From Lachnospiraceae bacterium (lineage in GTDB: Bacteria; Bacillota_A; Clostridia; Lachnospirales; Lachnospiraceae), in the NCBI GenBank assembly GCA_017435025.1, contig JAFSFU010000109.1, positions 1 to 25,152 of the forward strand: a DNA stretch of 25,152 nucleotides, given 5' to 3'. The notes under the pieces were generated by a model, which ran no database searches, had not been told where the DNA came from, and saw nothing but the letters and a program-made list of their open reading frames with translations. The position numbers and the translations under genes are program-made. Below, in pieces: positions 16,958 through 24,533 of this stretch. Each line of letters begins with the position of its first letter. Within the stretch, counting starts at the first letter, position 1.

Positions 16958-16996
16958 AAAAACTCCCTGTCCGGGATTCCGGGCGGGGAGTTTTTT
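16958..16996 (+). terminator. Bidirectional terminator between clostripain gene and S24 repressor gene
   Basis: AAAAACTCCC (16958-16967) pairs with GGGAGTTTTTT (16986-16996), with an inner GTCCGG/CCGGGC stem and GATT loop. A and T tracts on both sides suit the convergent genes at 14442-16946 and 17056-17739. Confidence 0.88.
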
Positions 16997-17055
16997 GCTG
17001 AAAAATCGAAAACATTAGATATGGTGGTTAAAAAGTAGGCTCTGTACCAGTTGGA

Positions 17056-17739
17056 TCATATTGTAAGAACTTTTCCAATTGGTTTCAGAGTCGTTTCGTC
17101 GTCGTTCGAAAAGGCAAGCTCCGGGAAATTTGTATTGAATGGACGGAGAATAATCTCTTGATCCGATACAATATATTGGCGGCAAAGAATTTGATGATCA
17201 TAAAGGACAATGCCGATTTCACCATGATTCAAATGATCAACTTGCCTTACATATAAACGATCATTGAAAGAATATAGCGGGAACATGCTTTGGTCACACA
17301 TTATAAAAATGAAGTCTGCATCACTGGCAAGGTCGCAGTCACCAATAACATTTATATCGTTGACAGCAGGCGGATGTGTCACTCCTCCGAAGACCGGGAT
17401 ACAGTTGTGAGCGGTGTTTGAGGGTGTGTCGCAGGTACGGATAGAGTCGCTTTGGCATATTTCGATATAGTGGTCGATTCGTTCTTTGTCTTTTTTGGAT
17501 AAGCTATTGTATTTTTCTAAAAATGGCTCTGGCGTAGAGGTATCCTGAGGATTGCCGGTAACTAGCCAGTTTAAAGAAACTTTGAGAAAATTTGCGACAG
17601 CCATAACTTTTTCGACAGATGGAGCATTTTTATCCCATTTGTAGATAGTACGCACACCAAAACCGAGATGTTGTTCCAGTTCGGACAAGGTGTAGCCTTG
17701 CTGAGATGCCGTATCTTTAATGCGTTCTACAATTTGCAT
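17056..17739 (-). CDS. XRE-family HTH repressor with degenerate S24/LexA-like C-terminal domain
   Basis: The protein has 227 residues. An N-terminal helix-turn-helix (about 15-45, YTLSELEQHLGFGVRTIYKW) is joined by a linker to an S24-type domain. In that domain DQSMFPLYSFNDRLYVRQ matches the GDSMxPxxxxGDxVxVR block, with the nucleophile Ser151. The catalytic Lys expected about 35-36 residues later is missing: the strand reads ILCRQY with Cys186 and Arg187. The usual Ala-Gly cleavage site is also absent (IPVFGGVTH). Self-cleavage is therefore unlikely, and the domain may serve for dimerisation or ligand sensing. The ATG follows TAGGAGG on the minus strand. It is divergent from a Cro-like gene and shares a control region with two copies of AAATATGCGAAT, the CI/Cro arrangement. 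No other phage genes are present, so it looks like a co-opted or remnant switch. Confidence 0.85.
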   Translation of the reverse strand: MQIVERIKDTASQQGYTLSELEQHLGFGVRTIYKWDKNAPSVEKVMAVANFLKVSLNWLVTGNPQDTSTPEPFLEKYNSLSKKDKERIDHYIEICQSDSIRTCDTPSNTAHNCIPVFGGVTHPPAVNDINVIGDCDLASDADFIFIMCDQSMFPLYSFNDRLYVRQVDHLNHGEIGIVLYDHQILCRQYIVSDQEIILRPFNTNFPELAFSNDDETTLKPIGKVLTI

Positions 17740-17931
17740 GAGACCTCCTAAGAATAGAATAGTATAGTGATTACAAATATTACCAAAGTGACAAAAGTAG
17801 TAAATATGCGAATGGCAATATTGACATAGAGCAAATATGCGAATATAATAAAAATCGAATACATTAGTTAATTATTATCATTATATAGCACTTGAAATTA
17901 GACTTCAAGCTGAAAAGAGAGGAGATTTTGG
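17740..17931 (+). promoter_or_regulatory. Divergent control region with consensus promoter and paired operators
   Basis: A perfect consensus promoter, TTGACA (17821-17826) and TATAAT (17844-17849) with a 17-base spacer, points right toward the Cro-like and BTAD2 genes. The 12-mer AAATATGCGAAT occurs twice, at 17802-17813 just before the -35 and at 17833-17844 in the spacer, 31 bases apart (about three helical turns). These are likely operators for one or both regulators. On the minus strand TATACT (complement of 17761-17766) is a possible -10 for the repressor gene. A CTTGAA-N7-TTCAAG inverted repeat (17891-17909) lies in the rightward leader. Confidence 0.75.
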
Positions 17932-18150
17932 ATGAAAAGAACAAAACAGCCAAGTCCTGCAGGAATTGAAATTAAGATGGTGATGTTCCGACAAAATATA
18001 ACTGTAAAGGAATTGGCGCAGAAGATTCAGAAGTCCGAAGCAACAGTTTGTGAAGTGATTTCGGGGAAAAACAGAAGTGAAAAGACTAGAAAACTTATTT
18101 TGAAAGCACTTGATATTGCGACTGACGCATCCTGGGATGTGGATGAATAA
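17932..18150 (+). CDS. Small Cro-like XRE-family HTH protein
   Basis: The protein has 72 residues, almost all one helix-turn-helix domain (ITVKELAQKIQKSEATVCEVISG, then KTRKLILKALDI). It starts after GAGAGGAGA. It is the Cro-position partner of the divergent S24-type repressor. Only 15 bases separate its stop from the BTAD2 start and no terminator intervenes, so the two should share the TTGACA/TATAAT transcript. It probably binds the AAATATGCGAAT operators and feeds back on that promoter (inferred from size, fold and position). Confidence 0.82.
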   Translation: MKRTKQPSPAGIEIKMVMFRQNITVKELAQKIQKSEATVCEVISGKNRSEKTRKLILKALDIATDASWDVDE

Positions 18151-18165
18151 GGGGACGGTGTTTGT

Positions 18166-19392
18166 ATGGAGACAGATAAAAAAGTAAGGGTATCAATGCT
18201 GGGTGGATTTGAAGTTAGTTATGAAAATTGCCCGGTTTCTTTGAGTAAATTCAAGGCTTCGAAGGCACAGGAATTGTTCCAGCTCCTTATGCTTCATTTA
18301 GATACCGGCATTCCTAAGAATAAAATTCAGCAGTCCTTGTACAGCTGGGATGAGGGAAATGACCGAAACGATAGTATGAACAGTCTGCTGTATCGGTTAA
18401 AGCAGCATCTGCACAGTGCCGGAATTCTTCATGATGAATATGTGACAGTAAAAAATGGTGTCTGTAAATGGACGGATGAGCTGCCGACGGAGGTGGATAC
18501 CATTCGGTTTGAGCGTCTGGTAGGTGAGGCACAAAGGGCGGAGACAAACAGGAAAAGAGAGCTTTTGACAGAAGCGTTTTCGTTATATAAAGGTGAAACT
18601 CTAGCCGGTGTTCCGAGTAAAACTTGGATTATCGAGGAGAGGCTTCGTTTGAAGAAGGTGTTTGAAGTATGCGTACGTCAGCTGGGATATCTGTTGGAGT
18701 CCCAGGAAGACTATGAAACTGCGTATGCGATATATGCGAAAGCCGCACAGCTATATCCTTTTGACGAGTGGCAGATCAAGCAGATTGATATGCTCCAGGA
18801 GATGGAGCGGTACGAAGATGCATATGTGTTATATAAGAGTACGGTACAAAAATATTTCGATGATCTTGGACTTCCGCCTTCTCAGAGAATGTTGGATAAA
18901 ATTCAGAGTATGAGCATAAATATCCGAAATAAGGAGCAGGAACTGAGAGAGATCAAGAATGTTCTTGACGAGGGAGTTCCGGAACGCGGGGCTTATTACT
19001 GTACATATCCGAGCTTCGTGGATTCTTATCGTTTTATTTCCAGAACGGTGGAACGAAGCGGACAGTCGATTTTTTTCATGGTCTGCAGCGTCCGGTATCT
19101 GGATCCGGCAGGCAGAAAGAGTCCGAAGGCCGGTGATATGCTTTTAAGGGCGATTGAATCATCACTTCGAAGAGGCGATATTTTTTCTCGTTACAGCAAC
19201 AACCAGTATCTGATTCTGCTGTCCGGAACCCAAAATGAAAATTGTGAAATGATCTTTGAACGAATTCGCAAGGAGTTCAAGAAAATCAACCGGAACACGA
19301 ACTGTGATCTGGAATATAACGTGTCAGAACTTTTGGAACTTACGGCAGATCCGGAGCCGATTCGGTTCAAGAGCAAGAAAAATCGATGGTAA
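18166..19392 (+). CDS. BTAD/SARP-like activator with degenerate GGDEF-like C-terminal domain (BTAD2)
   Basis: This is the complete, 408-residue copy. Residues 6-105 form an OmpR/SARP-type winged helix (VRVSMLGGFEVSYE, LLYRLKQHL). About 108-250 is the TPR-like BTAD (EEYDTAYAIY-like repeats, YPFDEWQ, LGLPPSQRMLDKIQ). About 275-395 is a third domain with GAYYCTYPSFVD, SIFFMVCSVRYLD, GDIFSRYSNNQYLILL and CEMIFERIRKEF. The last stretch aligns with the RYGGDEF(I/V)xLL and following helix of diguanylate cyclases, but SNNQY replaces GGDEF, so it is presumably inactive and may sense or dimerise. SARP-family proteins activate by binding direct repeats over the -35 region, and that layout stands before all six surface-protein units here. 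The gene is co-transcribed with the Cro-like gene, which links it to the S24-type switch. GGGGACGG is the probable ribosome binding site. Confidence 0.9.
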   Translation: METDKKVRVSMLGGFEVSYENCPVSLSKFKASKAQELFQLLMLHLDTGIPKNKIQQSLYSWDEGNDRNDSMNSLLYRLKQHLHSAGILHDEYVTVKNGVCKWTDELPTEVDTIRFERLVGEAQRAETNRKRELLTEAFSLYKGETLAGVPSKTWIIEERLRLKKVFEVCVRQLGYLLESQEDYETAYAIYAKAAQLYPFDEWQIKQIDMLQEMERYEDAYVLYKSTVQKYFDDLGLPPSQRMLDKIQSMSINIRNKEQELREIKNVLDEGVPERGAYYCTYPSFVDSYRFISRTVERSGQSIFFMVCSVRYLDPAGRKSPKAGDMLLRAIESSLRRGDIFSRYSNNQYLILLSGTQNENCEMIFERIRKEFKKINRNTNCDLEYNVSELLELTADPEPIRFKSKKNRW

Positions 19393-19404
19393 TACTTATA
19401 GAAG

Positions 19405-19440
19405 CAGTGAAGGGACGTCAGATTTCCTTCGCTGTTTTTT
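19405..19440 (+). terminator. Terminator after BTAD2
   Basis: CAGTGAAGG (19405-19413) pairs with CCTTCGCTG (19426-19434) and is followed by T6. The 12-base loop contains CGTCAGA, a single half-site-like string. An A/T-rich palindrome around TTTTTTAGCTAAAAAA follows at about 19445-19465. Confidence 0.85.
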
Positions 19441-19481
19441 ATTTGCTTTTTTAGCTAAAAAAAGCAACGTGCATATGACTT

Positions 19482-19516
19482 CGTCAGAGTTTCGGTGATA
19501 GTACGTTTGATATTAT
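19482..19516 (+). promoter_or_regulatory. SARP-type promoter/operator P-E
   Basis: CGTCAGAG (19482-19489), TTTC and GGTGATAG (19494-19501) are followed by nine bases and a -10 TATTAT (19511-19516). Unlike P-A to P-D it is not part of a hairpin terminator, yet the half-site spacing is the same. Confidence 0.65.
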
Positions 19517-19558
19517 ATACATAAGAAACTAGGATTTTAGGAAAGGGGATTATGATAT

Positions 19559-22033
19559 ATGAGAAAACGCGGAAAGAAGTTATTGGCGATGATGCTTGCA
19601 CTGAGCATGACAATGAACGTGGTAAGTATGCAGGCGTTTGCAGATGAACCGATTGTTCAGGAAAATACGATCCAGAATGAGGATGGTACAATGACAGAGC
19701 AGACAATTACAACTACAACCACTACAAACCCGGAGACCGGAAATGTGATGGTTGAAGTGAAGATTGAAGAGGCTACGGATGGCACAGATGCGGATGGAAA
19801 TATCATTGACCGTGATAAAACTTCTGTTGAGCAGACGGAAGCAAACAAAAGTACACGCAAGGAGACAATGAAAGAAGTTATTGAATCTGAAGATGGTACA
19901 GTTACAACAACAGAAAAAGTGGTTGAGAGTGGTCAGGAAAGCACATCTGCAGAAACAATTGAGCCGGGTCAGATTAAAGATGAATGGAAAGAAAAGACAG
20001 ACGTTACCATTGGTTTGGGTCAGGATGATCCGGAAACACCAGAGGATGAGTCAAAAATTAAAGAAAACATTCATGAGACATTTATCGAAGGTGACGAAAA
20101 GGCTGACGAAAATGATACTGAGTATGATTATACCAAAACGACGGTTGACCGTGAGGTAGAGGCGGCGATCACAGATGGAGAAACAAAAGAAGAACAGTTT
20201 AGTGATACAGGACTGAATCCGGTTGGTCCGGAGGATTATGAAGGGAAAGGCAATATTAAACCTTATGGATCGGATAATGGTATTACTCCTGAAACATTGA
20301 GTTGTTATGATAAGTATGAGGTCAAAGACGCAGACGGAAACATAATCGAAGTAAGATATTATCCAAACAGCAATCGGACACAGGCCGAATATGATTTGTT
20401 GCCAGACGAAATCAAGGCGTATTATAAACAGGATACAGATGGTATCTGGAAGCCAATTGACAAAAGTACTGGGGAGATTTCAGGTACTCAGGGTTGGTCG
20501 GCTGAGAAGCATGGTGTTTGGTGGGATTATGTATTTGATGGACATGCTGAAAAATCAACATCCGGTCAGGCAATTGCAAATAACAATTGGCATGATAATA
20601 GTTTATTTGTTCTTTATGACAAGGCAGGTAACCGTGCATATGCCTATTGCATGGATGCAATCATTGGAACAGATAATGGCATCAGATATTCCGTAGAAAA
20701 CTTGGAAAAGGCCGATTATTTTAAAGGAACACCAGAAGAACAAGAGGAAACAAAAGCCCATGTTCGTGCTGTTGCATTGAATGGCTACTGGGGTACAAAA
20801 GAGGGTACAGGAAGTCTTGACAATTTAGTAAAAGGTTTGAAAGAAGCCTTAGATAATGGCTTTGAGTTTGTTTTTTCTTATACAGAGTCTGGTGTTACTT
20901 ATGCATATGACAGTAGAACCGAAGATGGAAAGAACGAAGTGATCAAGCTGTTGGTAGACAACATCAACGAAGGAGATGCGCTTGTAGCCACACAGGGATC
21001 ATTTTGGTCCTTTGGAAGAGAAAATAATAGTTGGATGGGCTTCAATCCTAAGAGAGAAAACAGTCCGAATGGCATGGAAGGCGGCGGAGCCGAACTTCGA
21101 ATGGAGCTCATAAAAGCATACCTCACCAGCGACTACCTGAAAGATAAAGTTGCATCAGATGAAAAGGCAAAGGAGTCCACAATCATTGATATGGATACAT
21201 TCCTGAAAGACAATGGACTTGAACTGACTATTGGTGATAAAGCTGCTGATGCGGAAGCAAATCATAATGATGACGATAACGATGATGTTTACAATGTAGA
21301 TATTACATTTGCAATGGTTGTAGAACCGAGTACAGAAAACGGTGATGATCTGGTTGTGAAACTGATTGGTGCAGATGGAAGTATCATTCGTCAGGCACGT
21401 CTTGCTGGTGATTCCAGCAATGATGAAGGTTTTTCGACTATTAGAAAAAATGAAAATGGTTCCTATACTTTCGAAAATTTACATTTAGCTGAGAATTCAG
21501 AATTTACTTTTGACCTTAAAGTGGAAGGTATTCAGAATCTAGAGCAGGGTGTATATATTTACAAAGCAACAGCTGGTTATGACAAGAATCAGACTCTTGT
21601 AGGTCTCTCGGAAGGTGAAAAGGAAGTTAGTGTTTCTCAGAATTTTACCGTGGAATTTAATGTGGATGAGAGTATTACAACAGAGCATTACTGGAGAGAT
21701 GAGGATGTGAAGGTTACTGTTGTAACACCGCAGCCAAATAACCCGGGCGGCGGAGATGGCAACAACGGCGGCGGTAACGATGGCGATGGTTCCACAACGA
21801 CAACCACAATTTCTGATTCTGATGTTCCGTTGGCAGCAGCTGACACAATTGAAATCTCCGATAACGACGTTCCGTTAAGTGACGGTACAGTTCTCAATAT
21901 CGAAGATGCTCCGATTCCGCTGGCAGTACTTCCAATGACAGGTGATGTATCTGTAATCTGGATGTTAATCAGTCTGATTTCCGGTCTTGGTCTTGCAGGT
22001 GTCTCCCTTGCAGATTGGAAGAAGAGAAGATAG
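19559..22033 (+). CDS. TED protein E: Cys-Gln thioester-forming wall-anchored surface protein
   Basis: The protein has 824 residues. The signal peptide is almost identical to that of A (AFA|D, residue 28). The acidic N-terminal region shares the TITTTTTT plus NPETGNV block with A. The thioester pair is Cys364 (YAYCMDA) and Gln479 (VATQGSFWSF). The motif after the Gln is GSFW instead of the (A/V/M)AIW of the other copies; Cys and Gln are kept, so the bond can still form. The conserved beta domain spans about 540-702 (DDVYNVDITFAM, NLEQGVYIY). A Gly/Asn linker, (V/I)PL repeat and LPMTG (791-795) close the protein. GAAAGGGGA precedes the ATG. It has its own promoter and terminator and is the first gene of the right cluster, directly after BTAD2. 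Confidence 0.92.
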   Translation: MRKRGKKLLAMMLALSMTMNVVSMQAFADEPIVQENTIQNEDGTMTEQTITTTTTTNPETGNVMVEVKIEEATDGTDADGNIIDRDKTSVEQTEANKSTRKETMKEVIESEDGTVTTTEKVVESGQESTSAETIEPGQIKDEWKEKTDVTIGLGQDDPETPEDESKIKENIHETFIEGDEKADENDTEYDYTKTTVDREVEAAITDGETKEEQFSDTGLNPVGPEDYEGKGNIKPYGSDNGITPETLSCYDKYEVKDADGNIIEVRYYPNSNRTQAEYDLLPDEIKAYYKQDTDGIWKPIDKSTGEISGTQGWSAEKHGVWWDYVFDGHAEKSTSGQAIANNNWHDNSLFVLYDKAGNRAYAYCMDAIIGTDNGIRYSVENLEKADYFKGTPEEQEETKAHVRAVALNGYWGTKEGTGSLDNLVKGLKEALDNGFEFVFSYTESGVTYAYDSRTEDGKNEVIKLLVDNINEGDALVATQGSFWSFGRENNSWMGFNPKRENSPNGMEGGGAELRMELIKAYLTSDYLKDKVASDEKAKESTIIDMDTFLKDNGLELTIGDKAADAEANHNDDDNDDVYNVDITFAMVVEPSTENGDDLVVKLIGADGSIIRQARLAGDSSNDEGFSTIRKNENGSYTFENLHLAENSEFTFDLKVEGIQNLEQGVYIYKATAGYDKNQTLVGLSEGEKEVSVSQNFTVEFNVDESITTEHYWRDEDVKVTVVTPQPNNPGGGDGNNGGGNDGDGSTTTTTISDSDVPLAAADTIEISDNDVPLSDGTVLNIEDAPIPLAVLPMTGDVSVIWMLISLISGLGLAGVSLADWKKRR

Positions 22034-22066
22034 TGAAAAAATCAGTTAACATGATGTGATTTGAAG

Positions 22067-22104
22067 AAATTCCCAGACGGGTTGAAAGACTTGTCTGGGA
22101 ATTT
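22067..22104 (+). terminator. Terminator after E
   Basis: AAATTCCCAGAC (22067-22078) pairs perfectly with GTCTGGGAATTT (22093-22104) around a 14-base loop. The T-tract is short, so termination may be partial. Confidence 0.75.
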
Positions 22105-22160
22105 ATTATAATTCTGGGGAACAACTATATGTTTTAAAAAATACAACGAAGTTGAAAAAT

Positions 22161-22195
22161 CGTCAGAGTTTCGGTGACAGGTCAATTGTTATGAT
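22161..22195 (+). promoter_or_regulatory. SARP-type promoter/operator P-F
   Basis: CGTCAGAG (22161-22168), TTTC and GGTGACAG (22173-22180) are followed by nine bases and a -10 TATGAT (22190-22195). It is the best-matched half-site pair in the window and is free of any terminator hairpin. Confidence 0.68.
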
Positions 22196-22238
22196 ATAGA
22201 TAACAAAAAGACATTTTTATGAAAGGAGATTGAGATAT

Positions 22239-24491
22239 ATGAGAAAACGTGGAAAGAAGTTATTGGCAATGATGCTTGCAATGAGCATGACCATGAACGT
22301 GGTAAGTATGCAGGCGTTTGCAGATGAGCCGGTGGATGGCACAGTAACTGTAAATAATGAAGATGGTACTGTATCTGAAATTGCAACAAAAACGGAAACG
22401 ACAGAATCATCCGAAGACAAAACAACAACTGTTACGATTACAGAAAATATCAGCGGTACAAACAATGAAGGTGAAGTTGTTTCAGGAACAATTGTAAAAG
22501 TTGCCGAGAGTATTTCTGATCTTACCGGGGAAGTACAGAAGACATCTTCCTCCGAAGAAGGTGAGATTAAAACGACAGGAGAAAAGGAACCGGTTGCAGG
22601 TGAAGATGATGTCACTTTAGAATTAAAAGAAGGTGAAACAACATCGGCAGAGCATACGATTCCATCTAAGGAAACAACAGAATTTGACGAAGAACTTGGA
22701 ACAGATGTTACAACGACTGTTACTGGTGAAACACCACGTGAAGTTAATGGTGTGATGGGTAGTATTGAAACGTTCAAGGGCGATGGTAAAGATGTTCCTG
22801 ATTCATCACTGACTTCCATTAATCCTGATTGGGTTGGTGATGAGGTTCATGTTCATGCACCTGAACAGAAACTCACAGATGAAGAAATTAAAGATGCCTT
22901 GAAGACTAAACCAGACGGATATGATTTTTTATACACTGGTTCGGGTGAAGATAGTCAATTTAGTGTAGATTATGGTTTTGTTAAGCGTGATGAAAATGGC
23001 AATATAGTTGAAACAGCAAGTGGTTGGGGTACGGGAACGAATCAGTTCCAGCTTATGGAAACTCCAAATGAAGAAGCTTTAGAGAATAAAGATATATACA
23101 CAGCATATTGTGTAGATATGGATACTACATCAAAAATTGGATATTGGTATAATATCGAAAACCTTGAAGATGCCGATTATTATAAAAATGAAAAAGCAGA
23201 AAATCATATTCGTGCAATTGTCATGAATGGTTATTGGGGTACATCTGAAGGAAAAGGAAGTCTTGAAGAGATGAAGACCATGATTAAGGATGCTATTCGT
23301 GCAGATGCGGATGCGTTAGGTGGCTTGACAGAAAAAGATATTGATTCCATGACAGAAGGAGAGGCTCTCACAGCAACTCAAATGGCAATTTGGACATATG
23401 GTAGTCCTTATGATGAAGTTAATATGGAAGCAATTGGAGGAGATGGTTGGTATTATGTAAATGGTAATAGGTATTGGGATTGGGGGCATTGGTCTGATTA
23501 TGCGGGAATGGAAAACCAAAAGGATCTTAACGATGCGCTTAATAGAATAAATAAGGTTGTAAAATATATGATAACTTTATCTGAAACAGAAAAAGAAGCC
23601 GGTACAACTGAAGTTATTACCGAGGATAAAATGGTTAAGGTTGATAGCTTAAGCATGGTAGTGGAAGATAAGGCAAATGGTTATGAAGTAAATACCGATG
23701 ACAATGATGATAATGATGTTTACAATGTATCATTAAATTTTGCACTTGTAGTAGAACCAAACAAGGATAAAGATGACCTTGTTGTTAAGGTTGTTCGATT
23801 AGTGACTGATGATCAGGGAAAAACTATAACAGAAGAAGTTGCAAAAGCAAGATTAGCTGGCGACTCTACAAATGATGATGGTAGTTTTAGTACTGTTGTA
23901 TATGATGAAACAACCGGCTCTTACACATTAAGTGGCCTGGAGTTGGCTGAAAATGCGAAATGTGAATTCAATCTGAAACTGGAAGGTGTTCAGTATTTGG
24001 AGCAGGGCGTTTATATTTATTCTTCTGAAGTTAAAAATGATGTGCCATCTCAAACATTTGTAGGTATTGCGGAAGGCTATAAGAGTGTTGATGTTGGCAT
24101 GAAAGTTGACCTTTGTTTTAATGTTAAAGAAGGTACGGTAACAGAAACCAGAAAGTGGGAGAAGAAGTCCAGTTGGGAAAATAAAGACGATGGTGGAAAT
24201 GACAACGGTGGTAATAATGGTGGAGGAAACGATGGTGGTGGTTCCACAACTACAACCACAACGATTCCGGATCCGGTAGTTCCGCTTGCAGCAGCTGATA
24301 CAATCGAAATCTCCGATAATGACGTTCCGTTAAGTGACGGTACAGTTCTCAGTATCGAAGATGCTCCGATTCCGCTGGCAGTACTTCCGATGACAGGTGA
24401 CGTATCTGTAATCTGGATGTTACTCAGCCTGATCTCCGGTCTTGGTCTTGCAGGTGTATCTCTGGCAGATTGGAAAAAGAGAAGACAGTAA
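22239..24491 (+). CDS. TED protein F: Cys-Gln thioester-forming wall-anchored surface protein
   Basis: The start is ATG 22239 (MRKRGKK), giving 750 residues. An in-frame ATG at 22230 lies inside the ribosome binding site GAAAGGAGA. The signal peptide is cut at AFA|D after residue 28. The acidic region is shorter than in its relatives. The thioester pair is Cys291 (YTAYCVDMD) and Gln381 (TATQMAIWTY). An aromatic insertion follows (GDGWYYVNGNRYWDWGHW), which resembles a sugar- or choline-binding repeat unit but occurs only once. The conserved beta domain spans about 454-629 (NDVYNVSLNFAL, YLEQGVYIY). A Gly/Asn/Asp linker, (V/I)PL repeat and LPMTG (716-720) follow. The 3' end is nearly the same in DNA sequence as that of A. 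S2 follows after 42 bases with no terminator, so F and S2 should share a transcript. Confidence 0.92.
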   Translation: MRKRGKKLLAMMLAMSMTMNVVSMQAFADEPVDGTVTVNNEDGTVSEIATKTETTESSEDKTTTVTITENISGTNNEGEVVSGTIVKVAESISDLTGEVQKTSSSEEGEIKTTGEKEPVAGEDDVTLELKEGETTSAEHTIPSKETTEFDEELGTDVTTTVTGETPREVNGVMGSIETFKGDGKDVPDSSLTSINPDWVGDEVHVHAPEQKLTDEEIKDALKTKPDGYDFLYTGSGEDSQFSVDYGFVKRDENGNIVETASGWGTGTNQFQLMETPNEEALENKDIYTAYCVDMDTTSKIGYWYNIENLEDADYYKNEKAENHIRAIVMNGYWGTSEGKGSLEEMKTMIKDAIRADADALGGLTEKDIDSMTEGEALTATQMAIWTYGSPYDEVNMEAIGGDGWYYVNGNRYWDWGHWSDYAGMENQKDLNDALNRINKVVKYMITLSETEKEAGTTEVITEDKMVKVDSLSMVVEDKANGYEVNTDDNDDNDVYNVSLNFALVVEPNKDKDDLVVKVVRLVTDDQGKTITEEVAKARLAGDSTNDDGSFSTVVYDETTGSYTLSGLELAENAKCEFNLKLEGVQYLEQGVYIYSSEVKNDVPSQTFVGIAEGYKSVDVGMKVDLCFNVKEGTVTETRKWEKKSSWENKDDGGNDNGGNNGGGNDGGGSTTTTTTIPDPVVPLAAADTIEISDNDVPLSDGTVLSIEDAPIPLAVLPMTGDVSVIWMLLSLISGLGLAGVSLADWKKRRQ

Positions 24492-24533
24492 TTCAAAATA
24501 CAAAAATTAGTTTGATTTTGAAGGATGTGCTGC

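Noticed and set aside
17056..18150. An integrated prophage
   Set aside because: Only the repressor and Cro-like genes are present; no integrase, replication, packaging or structural genes and no attachment repeats are seen.
19414..19425. SARP half-site CGTCAGA in the loop of the BTAD2 terminator as autoregulatory site
   Set aside because: A single half-site without a partner 12 bases away or a -10 box at the right distance.
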